From: Theropithecus gelada
Lineage: Eukaryota; Chordata; Mammalia; Primates; Cercopithecidae
Reading direction: 5' to 3'
DNA: 64,000 nucleotides
Assembly (NCBI RefSeq): GCF_003255815.1
Contig: NC_037686.1
Span: forward strand, 55,835,888-55,899,887
How positions within the stretch are numbered: the first letter of the stretch is position 1; each line of letters starts with the position of its first letter. Shown here in pieces: positions 56,534-64,000 of this stretch. The position numbers and the translations under genes are program-made. The notes under the pieces were generated by a model. It was given only the letters and a program-made list of their open reading frames with translations. It made no database searches and was not told where the DNA came from.

Positions 56534-57924
56534 AGAAAGAAAGCTCTCAGGGTCTTTATTATTTTTGCTCCCAGGGACTTGTTAAGAATGTGGACTACTT
56601 TGTTTATGTGTATCTGTATGTGAGGATATCTTCTTATGGAGTCCCATAAAATGCACTCGGGAAACAGTATCTAATTATGTTACCATGCAGCATGCAAATT
56701 TCCAGTCTGTTCCATTGGGATTTAAATGAGAGGCTTTATCAAGTGTTCTGCTGTAACTGTGATATGCTATAGGCATAGTGTATATGTCTGTGTTCTTCCC
56801 ATCTATTAGCTCTATCAAAGCAGGAAATAAGGGGAAAGAATCAAGAACTGAGTCACCGAGTTAATGACTAATAAAGGTCCATGTTGACCAGGAGACTTCA
56901 GGGACACAAGATTCTGGGTCTTGTGGCCCAAACGTCAGGTTGAAGAATGAAAGACAAAGGTTGAATCATAGGTTGAGTCATTGACCAGTGAAGATCCAGA
57001 AGAAAACCCCAAAAATGGAGGTCAGGGCAATCAGCTGGTGCAGTCATGAGCAGTGGCAGCTGGTTTTAAGTCCAAATCCTGTGGCATCAGCTTCACCCAG
57101 TGTGGCTGAGGTCCTTCCAGAGTGGCCACTGGACCTGTTCCCTGACAGCCGGAGTTAAGAAGCTTCTTTCTCTTTGCTACCTGCTACGATTGTGCTGTCT
57201 ACCCCCACAGGGTCTAGCCTGTCTTAGTCCTTCTAAGCTAGGGATAAAAATAATAAACTCTTTTTGTTGCCTTTAGGATAAACCACAAGCCTTGATTACT
57301 TTGAGCTTGAGTTCTCCTTTGACATGCTTCTTTATTCTATCTTCTTTTTAAAATCCCATCTTTTTATCTCAAATACATTTATTTATTTTTGTCTTTTACA
57401 TGTTCTATATACTCAGTATTAACACCTACATTTGTTCTTGGACTTAAATGGCAATATCTTATAGCTTGATTTATTAATGTTTGTAAAATAGGTGTATTCA
57501 TGAAACATGTATTTTAGTATATTGAATAGTATTTTTAACATCTGTAGGGAGCTTGAAATTTACAGATACTTCCTAAGGGTCTTTTTCTTTAAAGTTGAAA
57601 CATGCTTTTGTAGGTCATATAACCTCTAATTTGCCAATTTTGTAAGTCTGTAGATTTAGTTTTTTTTTTTTTTTAATCATGGTTAATCTGAATCAGTAAA
57701 CACTACATTTTGAAGTTTAACAAGTAGCAGAGTGTCTGATCAGTTGACCAGAGTTAATTGGTATGATTTTAGGACTGTGTTCGGCTTTACAGTATGATTT
57801 AAGATTGGCACTTAGTAAATTAAATGAGATCATTTTACAACTACTCATAGTACAAGGCTCACTCTTAATGTGTAATATGCATGATGGAATAATAGCCCTA
57901 CAGTAGCCCAGATTGTACTTACTT
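56534..57924. other. Single-copy sequence, no gene seen
   Basis: About 57180-57270 has an LTR-like look ('gggtctagcctgtcttagtcc', 'aataataaactctttttgttgcc'), but I could not assign a family. There is a T15 run at 57660. Confidence 0.45.
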
Positions 57925-58062
57925 TCTTTCTTTTTTGTTTTAAATAGAGATGAGCCTCACTATGTTGCCCAGGCTAGTCTTGAATTCCTGGGCTCAAGCA
58001 ATCCTCCTGCCTTGTCCTCCCAAAGTACTGGGATTACAGGCATGAGCCACCACACCCCACCC
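57925..58062 (-). mobile_element. Alu monomer (FLAM-like)
   Basis: A single antisense arm from 'agagatgagcctcactatgttgcc' to 'gccaccacacccc'. 'ccagattgtactt' before and 'ccagatagtacttt' after form a decayed TSD. Confidence 0.82.
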
Positions 58063-58470
58063 CAGATAGTACTTTCTGTTGTTGCCCTTAACGTTACGTA
58101 TTCATCCACCAAGTATTGCTGAGTGCCTAGAATATTCTGGAAACTGGGCATACAAATGCCCCTGTGTAATTCACATCACACAATTATTTAGAGTCATTCA
58201 CTGTTAGGCAGCCAATCCTAAATCCCTGCAAATATGTTAATTACTAACTAGATAGGGATAAGCAAAGTCTAAGGAACTGAGCAGGCCTACAGGCATTCTA
58301 GAATCAAGCTGGAAAGATGTACAAATGGGACCTTCACTGATGATGGAACACAAGCAAGGGCCTGTTCCTTGGACGTGGAAGGGCCAAGATTCAATGGTGA
58401 GTCTATGGGAAAGTGACACATTTAAGTCCAATTCTAGCCCTGTTTTGGTAGCTAGGGGGATAAGAAGAAG
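58063..58470. other. Single-copy spacer
   Basis: Nothing was recognised. Confidence 0.5.
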
Positions 58471-58712
58471 AATAGATAACATCTATTGTGTGCTCCCTGT
58501 GAGCCAGGCATTGTTCTAAGCACTTTGCATGTATTGATTCCTTCAGTCCTTATAACACCCTTATGATGCAGATTCTGTTACAATGCCTATCTTATAAATG
58601 AGGCTTCTGAGGCACAGAGAGGTTAAATATTTTACCCAAGGTTGCATAACATGTAAACGGCCAGGCTGGAGTCCAATCCAGGCAGTCTGTCCCTAGAGCC
58701 TATGCCTTGGTG
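58471..58712 (-). mobile_element. MIR element
   Basis: Near full-length antisense MIR: 'gagccaggcattgttctaagcactttgcatgtattgatt' (several blocks), 'aatgaggcttctgaggcacagagaggtt' and 'ggctggagtccaatcc'. Confidence 0.85.
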
Positions 58713-59255
58713 GTCACAGGGCTAAAGTGAGGAAACAGTTGGTGGACAGCCTCTTGGCTCTGTGAAGATGCACAAGTGGAGATATTATTAGGCGCTGCTG
58801 CATATCACTGAGTCGGGATCTCAGCCTCGCTCACCCACACAGATGCTCTTGATCTACCCAGTAATAACTTAATCGGATGATTTATACACACCATGTCCTG
58901 TTGGAACGAGTAAACAGCAACTTAGTTCTGGTGTGTTATGAAATAGAGATTTAAAAAATCCAAATGACTTGTGGCAAAACAGACTTTACCCTGGGAATGG
59001 AGAGAGAGAATAGCTCAGGTCCAAGGAACCTCATGGGCTGCCTGTTTAGATTTCTGCCTCCCTAACCCCATGGTACATTTCACTATCTCCCACATCCTCA
59101 TAAATCTGAGTGCCCTGGGTGTCTGGATAATGAATGAGAGATGGGTATTGATGGATGAGTATGTATGAGATAGGACCTGTAAAAAGTGATTCATTAACCT
59201 AGGCAACCCTTTATAGCTAAAAATATCAAAGCTAGGGGTTATCTTTTTAAAACAC
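58713..59255. other. Single-copy spacer
   Basis: Nothing was recognised. Confidence 0.5.
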
Positions 59256-59485
59256 ACATCTAGCCATTTGTCCCCTCTGCTTAAAACTCATTAATGGCCC
59301 TCTTCTACCCAGAGGGTAACTTCTTAATGCCATGCCCTGCTCAAGGCCCTCCCAAGGTTGACCCCTTCCCCGCTTCCCCCAGCAGGCCCTGCATACCACA
59401 AATTCAGATCAGCTCCTGATAGCCCATGGCCTTTTCTCCCTACCTCTGCACCTCACCCTCCAGCCTCCTGTTACCCAGGGTTCCT
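59256..59485 (+). mobile_element. L2 fragment
   Basis: 'cccctctgcttaaaactcattaatggcc', 'taacttcttaatgccatgcc' and 'tccctacctctgcacctc' follow the sense L2 3' region. Confidence 0.6.
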
Positions 59486-60109
59486 GCTGCTTCAGTCCCA
59501 GCTCAGATCCGCCTCCCAAGGAACCTCTTGCGTCAGACCTGGTGCTGAGACAGCCAAAGCGTCCGGTCCAGCCTGCCCCAGAGCCAGGAAATCCCTGTGA
59601 TCCGGCAAATTAGAAATGTGGTCAAGGTCAGGACCTGGAACTGAGCAGGCCCTCAGTGGTCTGTCCCAGGGTGGAGACCCAAGGAGAAGGGGAGGCTCAG
59701 CCAAGACTTTCACTGGGGCAACGAGGGGCAGCCAGCCCTACGGGGTCACCTGCAGGGCTCAGTGGCTGCAGTTATGATACTGAAGGGATCAGAGGAGGGG
59801 AAGAAACCCCGTATCTGGCCAGGCAGAGAGCTCACCGGTTCTGGAGCAAAATCTTTAGGGACCACTGCAACAGGGCTGGGAGAGGTGAGAGCTCAACATC
59901 CTCAATGGAGGCAGAGAATCTCACAGCATCACCAGAGGTACAGAGCAGGGATGGCCCCCAAGCTGACATCTCCTGGACTCTGCTTCATTACCAACCTATA
60001 CTGAGAGCCCATTGGATAGCTCTTAAGAACACAAGAGATGATAGTGAATTAAAGCCCCTCAAGGATGGGCTGGTTGATTTCCAACCAGGCACCTACTTTG
60101 CGGTTCATA
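59486..60109. other. Single-copy sequence, no gene seen
   Basis: A 294-codon frame runs 59656-60540 (+), but it starts with GTG and spans an antisense L2 piece. I do not call it a gene. Confidence 0.5.
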
Positions 60110-60240
60110 TTATTCTTGCTCACTCATCTGTTCAATCCACAATTTATGTTCGTGGCCATGTGTCCCAGGCACTGTACTATGGGCTGGGTGTGCAAAGTAG
60201 GAAACACAGCCCCTGCCCTCCAGGAACTCTGGGACCCCAG
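60110..60240 (-). mobile_element. L2 tail (antisense)
   Basis: 'tgtcccaggcactgtactatgggctggg' and 'cagcccctgccctccaggaact' are antisense L2 phrases. Confidence 0.65.
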
Positions 60241-60617
60241 GGCAACCAAGCACAAGGAGGCACAAAGGGAATCGTGGTGGTGTTAAGGGAGCCACAGGGT
60301 TCATCAGAGAAGTGTGGAGGCTTCTCCCATAGGGGCTCACCCCGGGACTTAGCTTGTCTTCCCCCTCCTGGACCGGTTCTTCTCACCCGACTCCTCTGGT
60401 TCAGATTTGACTTCTCTGTCGGGCTCTGCCTCAGCTTCCAGCTCCTCCACGAAGCATCTCCTCCTCCAGCTCTCAGCTGTCTCTCTCTTCCCTGCATTTG
60501 CACAGCCATAGTTACCTGTGGCATCAAATTAGGTGCTTGAGTAAATTGTTGTGTTTGGTTCTTTTTGTTCCTGACTAGATTGGAAATGACTTGAGCCGAA
60601 AGGTTACGTCTTATCTG
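60241..60617. other. Single-copy spacer
   Basis: Nothing was recognised. Confidence 0.5.
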
Positions 60618-60899
60618 TTTATTTTAGAGACAGGGTCTCACTCTGTCACCCAGGCTGGAGTGCAATGGTGCGATCACAGCTCACTGCAGCCTTGAACTCC
60701 TGGGCTTAAGCAGTCCTCCTGCCTTAGCCTCCCAGGTAGCTACCACACCTGGCTAACATATACATATATATTTGTAGAGACTGGGGAGGGGTCTCACTAC
60801 GTTACCCAGGCTGGTCTCGAAATCCTGGCCTCAAGAAATCCTCCTACCTTGGCCTCCCAAAATGTTGGGATTACAGGCGTGAGCCATTGCACTCAGCCA
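60618..60899 (-). mobile_element. AluJ-like element
   Basis: An antisense diverged Alu with 'gtgcgatcacagctcactgc' and a shortened linker. It has internal deletions. Confidence 0.9.
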
Positions 60900-61002
60900 A
60901 GGAGTTATACATCTTATACTTTGCTTTATCTGCAACAGTGCTTAGGACATAGTTAGTGTCCAACTAATATTTGGGGTGGGTAAAGACAATGTAAAAGAAG
61001 CT
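60900..61002. other. Spacer
   Basis: Possible short L2-like end ('caacagtgcttaggacatag'). Confidence 0.4.
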
Positions 61003-61197
61003 CTCTTTCTTTCTCCTTCCCTCCCTTCCTTGATCCCTATCTCTCTTCTAACCTCTGCCTCTTTCCCCCTCCTTCCCTCTCCCTTTCCCTCTCCCTTTCC
61101 CTCTCCCTCTTTCCGCCTTCTTCCCTCTCCCTTTCCCTCTCCCTTTCCCTCTCCCTCTCTTCTTCTTTCTCTCTCTCCCTTCCATCCCGCTCTCCAG
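61003..61197. repeat. Polypyrimidine tract with 12-bp units
   Basis: About 195 bp of C/T. The centre is built of a 12-bp unit of the type 'ccctctcccttt', and a ~45-bp block of it is repeated on either side of 'ctttccgccttctt'. The long frames on both strands are artefacts. Confidence 0.93.
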
Positions 61198-62431
61198 GAT
61201 TTCAGCAGGAAGATTACACAGACTGAGCTCAGGACCTGTGAGCCCCCTTTCTGGCCTGTACAGAAAGGCCTCGTTGGGGAAGTTCTCTGGAGGACGGAAG
61301 GAAGGATTTTGCAGATGGAGGGCAAAATCAGGCTGTGGGCCTTTGGAGGAGGCAAAATTATCATTTGCCTTTCTCTGTGGAGTGAGAACTCTGTAATTTC
61401 GGATTTTGCCTAATTGCTGTTTTGAGTTCCCAGGTCGGCCGCTCTTCGGGCAGGCGTGTGTTTGTGGGAGAGGTGCACTATGAATGGCTCTGAGGCTCTG
61501 AAGCTCCGTCCAACTATGGCTTAAAGGTAAGATGACTCAGATCGGGAGCACGTCAATTCCAGAGTTCTGCTTTTCTTCAGGAGCACAGATTTGTTCGGCC
61601 ACAGGGAGGGGAGGAGAAGCTGGTGCTGCTGAGGAGTCCCAAGCACATGTTATATTTGCAGGCAGCATCTTTGGTCTGTGGCAGCTCCAATTAAAGCTCT
61701 GAGCAGCTGGTAGCCAGAAACCAGGCGACGTCAAAGATGGGCACATGCGTGTTCTCTCTTTAGCCATGGGCTCTCCCGGCACATGTGTGCAAGGCCGCAA
61801 GACTGTTTCTCATTTGCACTCTGTGGACATTTTGGAGAGTTACCTACTTCCTTTGAAAATTATTTTCAAGTGTTCCTAAGTGCTAGTGAGAATGACACGC
61901 AGGCTGCCTGTGCCTGGGGAGGAACTGGGGCTGCGGGCTGCCCTCTCCCTGGGCTTCCCATGTGGATTCAGACTCAACCAAACCAAATCAAACCAAGCCT
62001 GCTCTGTCTCCCTCCATCTGAGGTTGGGTTATCACCAGCAATTGATTTTTTTTTTTAAAGTAGAGCACATTAAAGCACCAGAAGTTATGGCCATTTTCAT
62101 CTATGATTGGCAAACACCTTGGCAAGTGTGAAACAAATGCATTTTGCTTTCAACTTTTTTATAACTGGCATCTCCTTGTGCTTTTGAGTTAAGGCCACAG
62201 GTGTGAATGCCACAGGGAGTAGTTTCAGTTGGGCAGGGCCCAGCTAGGAGTGGGTGCTTTCCAGAGGTCGCTGTCCAGGGCCATGGCTGGATTTAGACCC
62301 CTTCCCCTCTGGCCAGACCTCTACACAGGCCAAGCCTGGCTGAAATGAACATTCTGGAAGTCTTGAAACAGACAAAAGCACATCAGAGTTTGCTGACACA
62401 CATACAGGGCCACGCACAGAGCAGAGGCTAC
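61198..62431. other. Single-copy sequence, no gene seen
   Basis: Overlapping 80-90 codon frames without splice context. No repeats were recognised. Confidence 0.5.
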
Positions 62432-63565
62432 GGTGTGTGTGTGTGCGCGTGTGTGTGTGTGTATGGTAGTGTGATATACACGGTGTGTTGTGTGTTGTAT
62501 GTTGTGTGTGTAATATATGTGGTGTGTATGTGGTGTGTCTTTGTATCTTTGTGTGGTGTGTGTGTGGTTTGGTGTGTGTGTGTGTGTCTGGTATGGTCTA
62601 TGTGGTGTGGTGCATAGTGTGGTTTGTGTGGGGCGTATGTGCATGTGGTATGGTGTGTTTATGTATTTGTGTGTATGGTGCATATTGTGTTTGTATTTGT
62701 GTGTGTGTGGTGTATGATATGGTGTGTGGCATGGTTTGTAGTGTGTGTGAGTGTGGTATGGTGTGAGTGTGGTGTGGTGTGTAGTGTGTGAGTGTGGTGT
62801 GTGTGTAGTGTGTGTGTGGTGTGTGTATGGGTGTGGTGTGGTGTGTAGGAATAGTGTGTGTGTGTGGTGTGTGTAGTGTGTGTATTTGTGTGTGGTATGT
62901 AGTATGTGAGTGGATGTGGTGTGTGTGGTGTGGTGTGTGGTGTGTGTGAGAGCATTGTGTGGTGTGTAGTGTTTGCATTTGTGTGTGCGGTGTGTAATGT
63001 GTGGGTGTCGTGTGTGAGTGTGGTGTGGTGTGTAGTGTATTTGTGGGTGTGGTATGTAGTATGTGGTATGTAGTATGTGAGTGCGTGTGTTGTGTGTGTG
63101 GGGTGTGTAGTGTGTGTGAGTGGGTGTGGTGTGTGTGGTGTGGTGTGTAGTGTGTGTGAGTGGGGTGTGGTATGGAGTGTGTGAGTGGATGTGGTGTGGT
63201 GTGTAGTGTGTGTGAGTGTGTGTGTGGTGTGGTATGCAGTGTGTGAGTGTGTGTGGTGTGTGCGGTGTGGTGTGTAGTGTGTGTGAGTGTGGTGTGGTAT
63301 GTAGTGTGTGAATGGGTGTGGTGTGTGTGGGGTGGTGTGTAGTGTGTGTGAGTGTTGTGTATGTGATGTGGTGTATAGTGTGTGTGGTGTGATGTGTNGT
63401 GTGTAGTGTGTATATTTCTGCACATGGTATGTATTGTGTGAGTGTCTGTGATGTGTGTGTGTGGTGTGTAGTGTATGTATTTCTGTGCATGGTATGTATT
63501 GTGTGAGTGGGTGTGGTGGGTGTGGTGTGGTGTGTAGTGTGTGTTTGCATGCGTGTGTGTGTGTA
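62432..63565. repeat. 1.1-kb GT-rich imperfect microsatellite
   Basis: It is almost wholly built of TG/GT with interruptions that form loose higher-order units ('gtggtgtggtgtgtagtgtgtg'-like). One base (63398) is N. Frames of up to 417 codons on the minus strand reflect the CA-rich complement, not genes. Confidence 0.96.
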
Positions 63566-63744
63566 GGGAGGCAAGCACTGTTGACAGGAGTGGCGTCCTG
63601 CGGAGAGCCAGCCCCCTCAGCATTTTAGAACATCGCCAGCAGTGACTGCGTATTGAGGACACATGAGGACATGCTCGCCACACATGTCCTTATTTAAATC
63701 TTCGAAACAATGCTGCAAACCCTTTCACAACCCTGTGAAACCCT
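63566..63744. other. Spacer
   Basis: Possible old repeat piece at 63660-63720 ('cttatttaaatcttcgaaac'). Nothing was firmly identified. Confidence 0.4.
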
Positions 63745-64000
63745 GTGTGGTCCAGTTCCTGAGAGGCCACAGACAGTACCGAGGCCTGTTAGGAACCGGG
63801 CCCTGCGGCAGGAGGTGAGCAGCAGGCGGGCATACAAAGCTTCCTCTGCATTTACAGCTGCTCCCCATCGCTCACATGACCGCCTGAGCTCCGCCTCCTG
63901 TCAGATCAGTGGCGGCATTAGATTCTCATAGGACCTCGAACCGTGTTGTGAACTGCACATGGGAGGGATCTAGGTTGCGGCTCCTTAGAAGAATCCACTG
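63745..64000 (-). mobile_element. MER1-like (hAT-Charlie) transposon fossil, cut by window end
   Basis: 'aggcctgttaggaaccggg', 'tttacagctgctccccatcgctc', 'gagctccgcctcctgtcag' and 'gcggcattagattctcatagg' are the antisense MER1A/B pattern. The other end lies beyond the window. Confidence 0.8.

Noticed and set aside
59656..60540. 294-codon plus-strand frame
   Set aside because: It starts with GTG, runs through an antisense L2 fragment, has no paired splice sites, and comparable frames exist on the opposite strand.
60942..61413. Ser/Pro/Leu-rich and Glu/Gly-rich frames on both strands
   Set aside because: The C/T tract leaves several frames open by composition alone.
62321..63683. Minus-strand frames of 254-417 codons rich in His/Thr
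   Set aside because: They are a product of the CA/GT-rich tract. The one N and the simple composition make coding implausible.
1..64000. tRNA or rRNA genes
   Set aside because: I saw no cloverleaf-type A/B-box sequences outside Alu (whose own internal promoter mimics them) and no rRNA blocks. A tRNAscan run would settle it.

Overview
This window looks like a nuclear genomic segment from an Old World monkey (macaque, baboon or vervet type). Alu elements are dense in both orientations. Several of the youngest carry the AluYR-like variant typical of cercopithecids: a 'cggctagttttttgtattttt' style linker, 'ggcttgagccac', 'cccgtctcggcc', and 'ggccggatct' near the 3' end. THE1 and MLT1 LTRs, a HERV-H/LTR7 sequence, L1, L2, MIR, MER5A, MER3-like and MER1-like fossils all fit a catarrhine primate. 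The species call is inference; no gene identifies the locus.

I see no confident protein-coding gene, tRNA, rRNA or CRISPR array. Nearly all long open frames lie in Alu elements, low-complexity tracts or the HERV-H copy. The window reads as intergenic or deep-intronic DNA. One segment has the form of a real internal exon: 15391-15627 on the minus strand, 237 bp, open throughout, with a strong polypyrimidine-AG acceptor and a GTATGT donor. I cannot assign it to a gene.

Layout. 1-12.5 kb: a THE1 LTR end, L1 fragments with Alu insertions, MER5A, an MLT1 LTR and a long HAL1-like (half-L1) fossil. 12.5-32 kb: single-copy sequence with scattered Alu, MIR, L2 and MLT1, a nested Alu-in-Alu at 14.5-15.1 kb (part of it copied to 13.5 kb), the candidate exon, and a polypyrimidine tract at 23.85 kb. 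33.7-34.3 kb: a 35-unit, 19-bp minisatellite. 34.5-38.4 kb: an unnamed dispersed repeat ending in a perfect hairpin, then an L1M broken by two Alus and a THE1 solo LTR and carrying a perfect 80-bp tandem duplication. 38.4-44.3 kb: mostly single-copy, with Alus, an MLT1-like LTR, a direct-repeat pair and a small CpG-dense patch. 44.3-51.2 kb: minus-strand L1M fragments, interrupted by an Alu, a retrocopied HERV-H transcript and a THE1 solo LTR. 51.2-61 kb: L2, L1M with three SINE insertions, MIR and single-copy DNA. 61-64 kb: a second polypyrimidine tract, a 1.1-kb GT-rich tract containing one N, and a MER1-like transposon cut by the window end.

The clearest mechanistic story is the HERV-H element at 46653-49160. 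It starts at the LTR transcription start, ends in poly(A) just after the LTR AATAAA signal, and is flanked by an 11-bp target-site duplication. It is therefore an L1-type retrocopy of a HERV-H RNA and not a provirus. The most unusual sequence is the minisatellite, whose 19-bp unit keeps all three minus-strand frames open.
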